From: Paenibacillus xylanexedens
Lineage (GTDB): Bacteria > Bacillota > Bacilli > Paenibacillales > Paenibacillaceae
Direction of reading: 5' to 3'
Length of the DNA stretch: 64,000 bases
Assembly: GCF_007676705.1 (NCBI RefSeq)
Contig: NZ_VEBF01000003.1
Span: forward strand, 434,001-498,000
Shown here piece by piece: positions 32,665 through 40,898 of the stretch (the stretch's first letter is position 1; each line of letters opens with the position of its first letter). The translations under genes and the position numbers were made by a program. Under the pieces are notes generated by a model. That model made no database searches. It had not been told where the DNA came from and saw only the letters and a list, made by a program, of their open reading frames with translations.

Positions 32665-33879
32665 ATGCAGTTATGGCAGGAGATGGAGCGGGAAGGCATG
32701 GAGGAACTCATTTTTTGCCATGATGCAGATAGTGGATTGAGGGCAGTCATTGCCATTCATAGTACAGCCCTTGGACCTGCACTGGGCGGATGCCGTTACT
32801 GGACGTATGCGTCCCAAGAAGAAGCTGTTCGGGATGCCGTAAAGCTTGCCAAAGGCATGACGTACAAAAATGCAATCTCTGGACTACCGTACGGCGGTGG
32901 AAAAGTGGTCGTATGGGATGTACCTTTTGCAAAGAATGCAAAACTGGATCAGGGGAGTCACGGGTCTCAAAGCGTTGAGCATGTTGCTGGGGACTTAGGG
33001 GTAGAGCAGCAAGAGCGGGTTGCCTCTGAACAGAAAGTCGCTGCCGATCAGGTGACGCATCTACAAGATAAAAGCCTGGATACGGACGTATCCAGGCGGG
33101 CGCAGCGCTTTCGTGCACTGGGACGTTGTCTGGAGCGGCTGAACGGGCGTTACGTGACCGGTCTTGATCTGGGTACCACGGCGACAGACATGGACCAGAT
33201 CCGAATGGAGACCGCACATGTGACGGACACCACGGGTTCGCTTGGGGCGCAGGATGACTTCACTGCCGAGATGACCGCCTACGGCGTATACATCGGCATT
33301 GTGACCTCGCTGCGCCAGCAAGGCATTGCATCTTTGCAGGGCATTCCCGTTGCCGTCCAGGGACTGGGCAAGGTCGGGTATGCCCTGTGCCGTTACCTGC
33401 ATGCAGCCGGGGCACGGCTCATTGTGGCAGACGTTGTACCGGAGCGTGTACAACGTGCCCTTGTGCAGTTCAGCGGCGCCATCTCGGCCGATCCGGCCCA
33501 TATCCACGCCGCTGACTGCAAGGTCTTCGCCCCCTGTGCCCTAGGGGGCGTACTGACCCCGGCAACGGTGGAGGAGCTGCGCTGCTCCATCGTTGCCGGG
33601 GCGGCCAACAACCAGCTGAGTGAACGACAGCTGGTTGCAGGCCGCATGCAGGCGCGCGGCATTCTGTACGCACCTGATTATGTGCTCAACGCAGGCGGAA
33701 TCATCTCCACCGCCTACGAGCTGGAAGGCGCCGGGCCTGACCTGATCCTCCAGAACGTGGCGGGGATTGCAGGCACGCTGAGCAAGGTATACGCTGAGGC
33801 TACGCAATCTGCAATCTCTACAGCCGATGCAGCCGATCGGCTGGCGGAATCCATCCTCCGAGCAAGCCATAAAAAATAG
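32665..33879 (+). CDS. Leucine/branched-chain amino acid dehydrogenase with an extra loop
   Basis: This 404-residue enzyme of the Glu/Leu/Phe/Val dehydrogenase family should deaminate leucine-type amino acids with NAD. The catalytic lysines fall at K68 (MTYKNA) and K80 (LPYGGGK), the conserved aspartate at D168 (YVTGLDLGTT), and the NAD-binding glycine motif is VQGLGKVG near residue 232. The family is usually about 365 residues. Here about 50 extra residues, Gln/Glu/Ser-rich and without secondary structure cues, lie between GGGK and the RALGRCLERLNGRY helix (about residues 90-147). ATG 32665 follows AAGGGGG. Confidence 0.85.
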   Translation: MQLWQEMEREGMEELIFCHDADSGLRAVIAIHSTALGPALGGCRYWTYASQEEAVRDAVKLAKGMTYKNAISGLPYGGGKVVVWDVPFAKNAKLDQGSHGSQSVEHVAGDLGVEQQERVASEQKVAADQVTHLQDKSLDTDVSRRAQRFRALGRCLERLNGRYVTGLDLGTTATDMDQIRMETAHVTDTTGSLGAQDDFTAEMTAYGVYIGIVTSLRQQGIASLQGIPVAVQGLGKVGYALCRYLHAAGARLIVADVVPERVQRALVQFSGAISADPAHIHAADCKVFAPCALGGVLTPATVEELRCSIVAGAANNQLSERQLVAGRMQARGILYAPDYVLNAGGIISTAYELEGAGPDLILQNVAGIAGTLSKVYAEATQSAISTADAADRLAESILRASHKK

Positions 33880-34011
33880 GTCGCCCCACTCTGCCTAAAG
33901 ATGCAGATAAAGAACCGTTCCAAAATAGGACCCTAAGCTGTAAACAAGTCCAGAACCATCCCGTATTAGCTTACTCGCTTCTACCACAATTCACGCCGGG
34001 TGATTGTGCAC

Positions 34012-34245
34012 TCATGCATTCACACACACCTGAACTAATATTCGCTTGCTGGGCACGACGCTACTGCTAGTCCTTATCACTACACTGGACACAGCTTCTG
34101 TATGCAAACATCCTGCCACCCAAGTATATTCATACCACCAACACATTCGCCGCCACGCTATTGGTTCAAAGTTATAATATAACTGGAACTCATCATAGGC
34201 TTCGCTCGATTTCAATATTTCGACGTACTCAAAGAGTGCCTCCAC
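34012..34245 (-). CDS. Possible small hypothetical protein
   Basis: A 77-codon frame with GTG start five bases after GGAGTG. The product (EALFEYVEILKSSEAYDEFQ...) has an acidic, aromatic N-terminal half and a Ser/Val-rich end. It has no recognised domain and no neighbours in an operon, and the region around it is repeat-rich, so it may be chance or a remnant. Confidence 0.25.
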   Translation of the reverse strand: MEALFEYVEILKSSEAYDEFQLYYNFEPIAWRRMCWWYEYTWVAGCLHTEAVSSVVIRTSSSVVPSKRILVQVCVNA

Positions 34246-34259
34246 TGCTTCACTCCATT

Positions 34260-34452
34260 CTAACGAACCTGATACACGTTATTAGCCCCTTTTAGCATGG
34301 ATCTTAAATCTAACGAATCTCAGACACGTTATTGTGCATAGTTTGGTCCTTTTTCAAGCTAAATAACTACTTTTCAAGGATAGCGTTCCTGAGGTTCGTT
34401 AGAATTTATTTTTCTGATTATTCCCACCAATAGGTTGTCTCAGGTTCGTTAG
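34260..34452. repeat. Cluster of four TAACGAACCT...ACACGTTATT motifs
   Basis: Forward copies start at 34260 (CTAACGAACCTGATACACG then TTATT) and 34310 (CTAACGAATCTCAGACACG then TTATT). Reverse copies lie at 34381-34402 (TAGCGTTCCTGAGGTTCGTT) and 34433-34452 (GGTTGTCTCAGGTTCGTTAG). Each unit is itself a weak inverted repeat (TAACG/CGTTA). The two forward and two reverse units face each other across about 50 bases. Confidence 0.7.
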
Positions 34453-34493
34453 CGTTGCGGGCGAAGGTTTCTTTGGGGGTAGCATCACTTATC

Positions 34494-34535
34494 AAAAGAG
34501 CTAACCTCGACATCAGCGTCTAGGTTAGCTCTTTT
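34494..34535. terminator. Bidirectional terminator
   Basis: AAAAGAGCTAACCT and AGGTTAGCTCTTTT pair perfectly over 14 bases. It lies 52 bases after the stop of the ABC permease gene on the minus strand and can also end plus-strand transcripts. Confidence 0.85.
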
Positions 34536-34586
34536 ATCCTCTCTTATTGTTTAGCGCTATTACTCTCTTTCTCTACTACTCTATTC

Positions 34587-36254
34587 TCAAACTGCAACCG
34601 ACCTCTTCTTCGCTGTCTTCTTCTCTCGAAACAGCAGCGTCCACAGCAACACATTCGCTACGATCAGTAGCGCACCATAGATCCATACGCCCCCTGACAC
34701 TGATCGGAAAAAGACATGGACTCCCCATAACATGGCAAGCACAGGGAGGGCGGCAAATACATACCAACCATCACTTTGCTGCGCCATACTAAAGGATTGG
34801 GAGAACGGTGGCTTACGCAGCAACAATTTGCCTGCCAGTGGGACAAGCGCCGTAGCTGTAAGCATAATAATTGCAATATCCGGCAGTATCCGTAATCCAA
34901 ATGTCCAGGTGAACAGAATGGCATTCGCCAGAAATATAGGCAGGAACATGTTGCACAAAAATGCCTTCAGAGCACCTTTGTATAACGCGCTATCATTTGC
35001 CATCGGTGCAGCGCGAAAGGTCCAGAACGCCTTATATTGTCCTGAAAATTTCAGCATGACTACAACCGTTACAGCCAGCATCAGTACGATGTAAAAGGTG
35101 TATACAAACGAACTTTGTCTAAACTCCGCCCAGGTAGAAGATTGCAATTCGGTGAACCAAAATACATAAGGTAAAACAAATGATAAACCAAGCGATGGAT
35201 ATACCTTCAGCTTGAATTCCCGTTCATTACGCATCATGCTGGCTGACAGACGGAAGCAAGCCTGTTCCTCTCTGGAACGACTGACCACCTTGGAGATCAA
35301 CCGATCCCATCTTCCGCGTCTGCGTCCGGAGGACTGACCCGAATGTGCCATTTTTTCCAAATACAATTCAAAGGAAGGCATAAGCTTCACATATACGATC
35401 ATACTCACCACAGGAACCAAGACTGCAAGTGCTGTGAACGTATAGATCCACACATTCCCGCCCCCTGCAAATAACCATTCATATGCGGCCGCATACCACA
35501 ACGGAGGCAACAGCAACTGCCACCATGCCGGGGTAAATACCATACCAAAGTCAATAATGCTGAACGAACGGATGACCAGCTGATAACCGATCGCAATCCC
35601 CACGGAAAGCAGAATCTGCACCATATTGATCATATCCTTCAGCTTCTCACCATCCAGAAACTTCATCATGAACAGATAGATCAGGGACGTTGTCACCAGA
35701 ATCAGCATATTGATCAGAATCAGTTCTACAAGGAAAATCAGAAAGAATCCGATCCCATGCGTCACCAACGCGGCAATTAGCGGTATACCGGTTAATGAAC
35801 CCGTCAGCAATAGCAGATATACGCCCGCATGGATGGCTCGGGCCATCCCCACCGTTCGTCCATTAACGGGCTTGGTCATAATAATATTACGATCCCGGAT
35901 GTCCAGCAGCACGGAGGAAAAATCCGAGATCATAGACGTCATGATCATAAACATTAATATGCCAAACACAAGTCCCATCTGAAGCATGAAATGCCCCGTA
36001 TCCCAGACGATGAAGGGAACCATCATCAGTCCCATTAATCCATACAACCACAGGGAACGAAGAAACTGATTACCTTCCTTGCGCTCCTTTTTCCCTGAAT
36101 TGTTGGATAAAATGGTAGGTACTCTGCGTTGATCCATCTGGAACTTCACTCGCAAAATCAAACGCAGCACATCATAATCAGCCCCTGTTCTGGCGATGAG
36201 CGGACGAAAGCGATCCAGAATCTTGAGCGTGCGGAAGTCGGAGGATTCCTCCAT
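34587..36254 (-). CDS. ABC-2 type transporter permease
   Basis: A 555-residue protein with about a dozen hydrophobic segments in two groups, split by a basic cytoplasmic stretch (QSSGRRRGRWDRLISKVVSRSREEQ near residue 315). It starts with a short soluble segment. ATG 36254 is nine bases after GGAGG and two bases after the ATPase stop; the frame is open upstream inside the ATPase gene but is not needed. It forms an exporter with that ATPase. The substrate is unknown. Confidence 0.8.
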   Translation of the reverse strand: MEESSDFRTLKILDRFRPLIARTGADYDVLRLILRVKFQMDQRRVPTILSNNSGKKERKEGNQFLRSLWLYGLMGLMMVPFIVWDTGHFMLQMGLVFGILMFMIMTSMISDFSSVLLDIRDRNIIMTKPVNGRTVGMARAIHAGVYLLLLTGSLTGIPLIAALVTHGIGFFLIFLVELILINMLILVTTSLIYLFMMKFLDGEKLKDMINMVQILLSVGIAIGYQLVIRSFSIIDFGMVFTPAWWQLLLPPLWYAAAYEWLFAGGGNVWIYTFTALAVLVPVVSMIVYVKLMPSFELYLEKMAHSGQSSGRRRGRWDRLISKVVSRSREEQACFRLSASMMRNEREFKLKVYPSLGLSFVLPYVFWFTELQSSTWAEFRQSSFVYTFYIVLMLAVTVVVMLKFSGQYKAFWTFRAAPMANDSALYKGALKAFLCNMFLPIFLANAILFTWTFGLRILPDIAIIMLTATALVPLAGKLLLRKPPFSQSFSMAQQSDGWYVFAALPVLAMLWGVHVFFRSVSGGVWIYGALLIVANVLLWTLLFREKKTAKKRSVAV

Positions 36255-36255
36255 A

Positions 36256-37047
36256 TCAGTACACCTCCTGCACAATCGATACAAAACGCTCCGCAATAGC
36301 TTTATGTTCATTGAAGCCCGTCAATTGATTGAATACTTCCTCCAATGTCAATGAACCTTCCATGGACTGCTGTTGGAGCTGCTTGAACGTACCGTCTGCT
36401 ACCACGCGTCCTTCAGCGATCAGTACAATTCGACTGCTGATCTTCTCCACCACATCCATGATGTGGGACGAATAGAAGATGGTTGTGCCTTTGGCTGACA
36501 ATTGTGACAAAATCTCTTTGACCACCATCACACTATTGGCATCCAATCCGCTGAGTGGTTCATCCAGAAATAGCAGATCCGGGTCGTGCAGCAGCGCAGA
36601 GATCAACAGCACTTTCTGACGCATACCTTTGGAAAAGGATGCAATGCGGGAATGATATGATTTTTCCAGTCCAAAACAATCCATTAAGAGCTTGGCTTTG
36701 TAATCCGCATCTTCATAGGACATACCGTATAACTCTCCCGTAAAAGTCAGATACTCCGCAGGCGTTAATTGTTCGTACAATTCCGCCACCTCCGGAACAT
36801 AGCCAATTCTGCGCTTATACTCTACATCCCCATCCGCAATATCTTTACCAAAGATTCGCACCGTGCCTACATATCCTTCAACCAGCCCGAGTAAAATCTT
36901 AACCGTCGTACTTTTGCCAGCCCCATTTGGACCAATATATCCAATCATCTCACCGCGATTCACTTCCAAATCGATGCCGTTCAGCACATAACGTCCGTTG
37001 TATCTCATACGCAAGCTTTCAATTGATAGCACTTGTTGTTCACTCAC
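36256..37047 (-). CDS. ABC transporter ATPase (ABC-2 exporter type)
   Basis: The 263-residue ATPase has GPNGAGKSTT (Walker A, residues 39-48), a Q-loop region in IGYVPEVAELYEQLT, the signature FSKGMRQKVLLISALLHDP, LLFLDEPLSGLD (Walker B) and YSSHIMD (switch histidine). The signature is SKGMRQ instead of SGGQ, as is common in this exporter group. It pairs with the permease directly downstream. Confidence 0.9.
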   Translation of the reverse strand: MSEQQVLSIESLRMRYNGRYVLNGIDLEVNRGEMIGYIGPNGAGKSTTVKILLGLVEGYVGTVRIFGKDIADGDVEYKRRIGYVPEVAELYEQLTPAEYLTFTGELYGMSYEDADYKAKLLMDCFGLEKSYHSRIASFSKGMRQKVLLISALLHDPDLLFLDEPLSGLDANSVMVVKEILSQLSAKGTTIFYSSHIMDVVEKISSRIVLIAEGRVVADGTFKQLQQQSMEGSLTLEEVFNQLTGFNEHKAIAERFVSIVQEVY

Positions 37048-37202
37048 TTCGTTATCCAGCTCCTGTCTCTATCTTTTTCTACAATTCTACTAGTTTACCA
37101 CAGATTGGGATGGTAATGATCGGAAATAGGTCACGATATGAGCCATCGTCTGGATATCCCCTTCGAGTAAAAGCATCACGTAACAAGCGTGAATACATCA
37201 TA

Positions 37203-37240
37203 AAGCCCCTGTCCCACCTTATGGTAAGAGACAAGGGCTT
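37203..37240 (-). terminator. Terminator-like hairpin after the GH43 gene
   Basis: AAGCCC-TGTC pairs with GACA-GGGCTT. The T run on the minus strand is short (CTTTAT), so efficiency is uncertain. It is 42 bases after the GH43 stop. Confidence 0.6.
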
Positions 37241-37281
37241 ACACGTTATGTTGAACCTTATTTTATAATATTTAAAACGTC

Positions 37282-38790
37282 TTATTGCATCTTAACAATC
37301 TGAAAATGCTGATTCGTACCCCCATTATCCGTCCACTGGATGGCCGCAGCACCATCTGCCAAGGATTGACTGGAAATGTCCAACACCTTGCCTGTACTGC
37401 GGTTTTTCAGTTTATAATAACCACCACCTACACTGACGAGCTGCCATTGCTGGCTGGCCCAGCCACCATCATTCCACTGTTCAATGACAGCCCCATCGGT
37501 TGTGGCACCATTCTCCACCCCAATCAGTCTACCACTGGAACGATTGATGATTTTGACATAGCCGCCACCCGCATCGGTAATCTGCCATTGCTGACTTGTC
37601 GTCCCCCCATCTGATCGCTGCTCCAGATCCGCACCATTAGCGGCGGAACCACCAATGACATTTAGCAATTTGTTACTCTTACGGCTAATCAGCTGATATG
37701 AAGCATTCGGGTCCCATACATCCGGGGTACTCGCTCCAGTCACAGCCCCTGTTGTTGTATCTATCGTAATACTGCTGGCCCAGTTCATCGCCAGACTGGT
37801 TGCGCTCGGGAACGAGAGGGGCAGCCAGACATACTTGGAATCCTGCACGGGCCCGCTCCAGGCACCCGCCCAGCGATCACCCATGTAGAGATAGGATGTG
37901 GTCTGTGATCCCTCTACCGGAACAACATAGGTGGATTGAGAACCATACGTTGTGCTGTCTCCAAAATTGCTAAGACCGCTCCATGTACCTGTAATGCTGG
38001 AGGCTGTGGCATATTTGGCCTGATTCGGATTCCAGCCAGTCGCACCCGAGGTGATCAGGAAGTAGATGCCGTCTTTTTTGAACATAGCAGGCGCTTCACG
38101 ATATTGTCCGGGCCACAGTGTTGTGACAAGGGATTCCACTCCCAGGAAATCCGGGGTCAGCTTATATATATTCAGATCTGCATTCACTCGGGTCGCAGAG
38201 ATCAGATAAGCGGTTCCGTTATCGTTGTATACCGTCATGTCTCTGGAATCATACCCAAGTGGACGATAACTGCCCACATACGTGTAGTTGCCATCAACCG
38301 TATTCGAAGTAGCTACCGCCACTCGGGCCTCGCCATAATCCAGACCATTCTCCTTGTGCATCCACAGCACATATTTGCCAGTCGAACTGTTATAGAGGAC
38401 CTTCGGGCGTTCAATGTTGGAGATATTTAACTCGGTAGCCGAGCTGCTGGTCAGCACATCATTGCGATACTCCCAGTTCTTCAGATCCGATGAACGATAC
38501 ACGGACACTGCCTTGAACGTTCCATTCGTATTGCGGTTCTCTCCAAACCAGTAATAATACCCGTTTGCCTTGATCATCCCGCCCCCATGGGCATGAACGA
38601 CATTGCCATTGGTATCCTTGAACTGTATCCCGTTCGTTACACTAAGCGGAGCAGCTGAAGCATCCGGTCCGGGTGCAAGCAGCATACCTATGGATTGCAG
38701 CGCCAAAACCAAAGCAAGCAGATAACTTAAGCGCCGGGTAAAGCGATGTGAATGTGTATTCTTTTTCAACCATTCATCGTTCATAGCCAT
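37282..38790 (-). CDS. Secreted GH43 galactanase-like enzyme with a ricin-type binding domain
   Basis: This 502-residue secreted enzyme has a long basic N terminus and signal peptide ending near PGPDASAAP. A five-bladed GH43 domain follows: AHGGGMIKANGYYYWFGENRN, NIERPKVLYNSSTGKYVLWMHKEN, SRDMTVYNDNGTAYLISA and YREAPAMFKKDGIYFLITSGATGW. The pattern fits subfamily 24 exo-beta-1,3-galactanases, some of which lack the usual catalytic base. Residues 365-502 are a ricin B-like domain with three QxW-type repeats (SQQWQI, SQQWQL, NQHFQI). ATG 38790 is 11 bases after GGAGG. A cre-like palindrome lies just upstream. Confidence 0.85.
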   Translation of the reverse strand: MAMNDEWLKKNTHSHRFTRRLSYLLALVLALQSIGMLLAPGPDASAAPLSVTNGIQFKDTNGNVVHAHGGGMIKANGYYYWFGENRNTNGTFKAVSVYRSSDLKNWEYRNDVLTSSSATELNISNIERPKVLYNSSTGKYVLWMHKENGLDYGEARVAVATSNTVDGNYTYVGSYRPLGYDSRDMTVYNDNGTAYLISATRVNADLNIYKLTPDFLGVESLVTTLWPGQYREAPAMFKKDGIYFLITSGATGWNPNQAKYATASSITGTWSGLSNFGDSTTYGSQSTYVVPVEGSQTTSYLYMGDRWAGAWSGPVQDSKYVWLPLSFPSATSLAMNWASSITIDTTTGAVTGASTPDVWDPNASYQLISRKSNKLLNVIGGSAANGADLEQRSDGGTTSQQWQITDAGGGYVKIINRSSGRLIGVENGATTDGAVIEQWNDGGWASQQWQLVSVGGGYYKLKNRSTGKVLDISSQSLADGAAAIQWTDNGGTNQHFQIVKMQ

Positions 38791-38815
38791 ATCGTAATGC
38801 ACCTCCATGTTTTTT

Positions 38816-38830
38816 ATGAAGCGCTTACAT
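38816..38830. promoter_or_regulatory. cre site (CcpA) or LacI-type operator of the GH43 gene
   Basis: ATGAAGCGCTTACAT is nearly a perfect palindrome around the central CG and matches the cre consensus at all but one fixed position. It lies 26 bases before the GH43 start, where binding would block transcription. Confidence 0.7.
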
Positions 38831-39015
38831 AAAATTAAAATCGATATGTCTCATCTGCCTCCGATCGATGATGCATTATAGCATTAGAATTCTTGGCAAG
38901 ACTGGCTAGGCATTCACCTCCCTGACTCTGATTGTATGCGCCACGTCCCTGTTCGCATAGTGAACAATCCGGCTGAACATGTACAATTTCATACTCCGCT
39001 CTCTCCATAGACAGC

Positions 39016-39040
39016 AAAAAGACGCTTCCCCCGAGGCGTC
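39016..39040 (-). terminator. Terminator of the secreted PepSY gene
   Basis: On the minus strand GACGCCTC and GGAAGCGTC pair around a short G-rich loop and are followed by five T, 112 bases past the stop. Confidence 0.65.
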
Positions 39041-39152
39041 CTCTGCTATACCTGCCCTGCCCTCCATGATGTAACTGTCTCTGGCTGTGTGTGGCTGTTC
39101 GTGGGCAGGTGCATGATATGATGTTTTATCGGCGTATACTCGCCCTTATTGC

Positions 39153-39788
39153 TTAATCTTCGTCGTCAAAATCTTGGTCGAACGACAACACTTTGCCTGT
39201 GTTGGCATCGATATCTACATCCGCTTCACCTTGAGCGGTTCTCAGCTCGATCTCATACACATAACGACCATCATCATGATCCAGCTCGACTTTGGTGACT
39301 TTACCACCTGTCACCTGCTTCAATGCAATGTTTGAAGCTTGGGATGCCGTCAATTTGACCTGCTTGGAAGCAGAGGTGTTAGATGTGTCGCTTGTTACAG
39401 TACCTTGATAATCATCGTCGTCATCGTAGTCTTCATCATTCACGACTGCAAGAATTTTACCTGTGTAGGCATCCAGACGAACGACAACATCATTGTTTCC
39501 TTTTCTGTCGATCTCAATTTCATAGAACGTTTGGCCGTTTCTACGCTCCAGATCCACGTCATCCACTTTACCATCGGCTGCTTTCAACGCTAGCGCTTTC
39601 GCTTGTGATGCATTCAGCATTTTGCCTGTGCTGTTCTGATTCTGTGTTACAGATTGCGTTGTTGATGTTGGTGTAGTTTGCACCGATTGTCCGTTCACAT
39701 TCCCGCTAGCCGCTACGGCTGATCCACCAAGTAATACGGCTGCTGACAAGCTACCAATCCAAAGTTTATGTTTGTTCATCATCATCAT
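39153..39788 (-). CDS. Secreted protein with two PepSY domains
   Basis: A 211-residue exported protein: signal peptide (LWIGSLSAAVLLGGSAVAA), a Thr/Gln/Ser-rich linker to residue 55, and two PepSY domains (about 57-118 and 145-207), each with the pattern A-x3-AL, E-I-D/E-L and D-x2-TGKVL. Acidic strings (DEDYDDDDDYQ and DQDFDDED) close both domains and could bind cations. PepSY domains often inhibit peptidases or act near the cell surface. It is the second PepSY gene next to the two-component system. One of four successive ATGs is the start, after GAGGAG. Confidence 0.85.
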   Translation of the reverse strand: MMMMNKHKLWIGSLSAAVLLGGSAVAASGNVNGQSVQTTPTSTTQSVTQNQNSTGKMLNASQAKALALKAADGKVDDVDLERRNGQTFYEIEIDRKGNNDVVVRLDAYTGKILAVVNDEDYDDDDDYQGTVTSDTSNTSASKQVKLTASQASNIALKQVTGGKVTKVELDHDDGRYVYEIELRTAQGEADVDIDANTGKVLSFDQDFDDED

Positions 39789-39942
39789 TCATCTCCTCGT
39801 TTGTTGTTTTCGTTCTCGTCTACATTTATAGAATAACCTGCAGGAATGAGAGATCAGCGAGAGTTAGATTAGAATTTGATGAGAAAATGAGGAGAGTACT
39901 CATTTAACAGGTGTTCATTCTGCATGTAATCTAAACTAAATG

Positions 39943-39972
39943 AAAAAGATGACCCCTAAATTAGGAATCATC
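39943..39972 (-). terminator. Terminator of the two-component/PepSY operon
   Basis: GATGA-CCTA and TAGG-TCATC pair with two-base bulges on each side, followed on the minus strand by TTTTTC, 48 bases after the PepSY gene stop. Confidence 0.75.
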
Positions 39973-40019
39973 TGTTCAACAAGGTGACACTCTATATTCA
40001 ATGGGTTCCTGTACAAGTG

Positions 40020-40820
40020 TTAATCCTCGTCCTCATCCCAAGTCACGGAACGAATCACTCCCGAGATGGCATTCACTTGCACAATGGCCTCCCGGCCATC
40101 CTCCAGATCAATCTCAACCAGGTAATATGGATTCCCACTATTGGTTCCACGCAGTTCGATGTCGTCCACTTCTCCCGGGACCTCTGCAAGTGCCTTCTGC
40201 TTCGCTTGCTTTTCACTCAGAAACTGAGGCTTGGGATCTTCCTTGGTCGGTTCAGTTGTCGGTGCTGCTATTGTTTTGGAGGATATCGTCTCTCCGGTAT
40301 ATGGATCAATCGTGAGTTCTTCACGGCTGTTATCCTTTGCCTTCACTACCGCGGTGTATACCGGACTGCCCTCTTGCTCCACAAGTTCAAGGGAGACCAA
40401 TTGGTCATCCGTTTGTTGTTTTAACAGCGCCGTCTTGATCTGCTCGCGGCTCCATAACGTCTTCTCTTCCGCTTGCGGATTGGACTCCAGTCGTTTGATG
40501 GAATTCACAGTGGCTGTAACGGCATCCACTTGCACATCATACAGTCCGGTCTCCGAGCGAAGCTGCATAATGTACGTCCCGTCCTTCAGCGTAGAATTCA
40601 CAATCTCCCCTGGATATTGATCCAGTACGGATTGAGCTGCTGCATCTGCCGTAAGCACCGCACCAGTCGTTTGCCACGGCTTCCACCAAGCAACAACTGC
40701 CACAATCAGCACAACCAGAATTCCTGCACTCCACCAGAGTGATCTTCGCGATTTAGCCCATCCGCTGTTCCCTTGTTCTTCCCGTTTCATTTCCGGTGGT
40801 CGCTGCTCATGCTCTGTCAT
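40020..40820 (-). CDS. Membrane-anchored PepSY protein downstream of the sensor kinase
   Basis: The 266-residue protein has a cytoplasmic N terminus of about 30 charged residues, a single membrane helix (SLWWSAGILVVLIVAVVAWW) and an extracytoplasmic part with PepSY-like repeats, the last one ending REAIVQVNAISGVIRSVTWDEDED. ATG 40820 follows GGGGG by six bases. It lies 78 bases after the histidine kinase gene on the same strand with one shared terminator, so it may modulate or report to that kinase. Confidence 0.82.
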   Translation of the reverse strand: MTEHEQRPPEMKREEQGNSGWAKSRRSLWWSAGILVVLIVAVVAWWKPWQTTGAVLTADAAAQSVLDQYPGEIVNSTLKDGTYIMQLRSETGLYDVQVDAVTATVNSIKRLESNPQAEEKTLWSREQIKTALLKQQTDDQLVSLELVEQEGSPVYTAVVKAKDNSREELTIDPYTGETISSKTIAAPTTEPTKEDPKPQFLSEKQAKQKALAEVPGEVDDIELRGTNSGNPYYLVEIDLEDGREAIVQVNAISGVIRSVTWDEDED

Positions 40821-40898
40821 CACGTTTCCCCCTATGCACTCTCTTATCATCCCCAGTTGATCTGATGCTTATCAGTATATAAGAGAAGAATGAGAATT

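Noticed and set aside
38835..39017. A 60-codon minus-strand frame before the GH43 gene
   Set aside because: It overlaps the likely promoter region, has no ribosome site and no recognisable domain.
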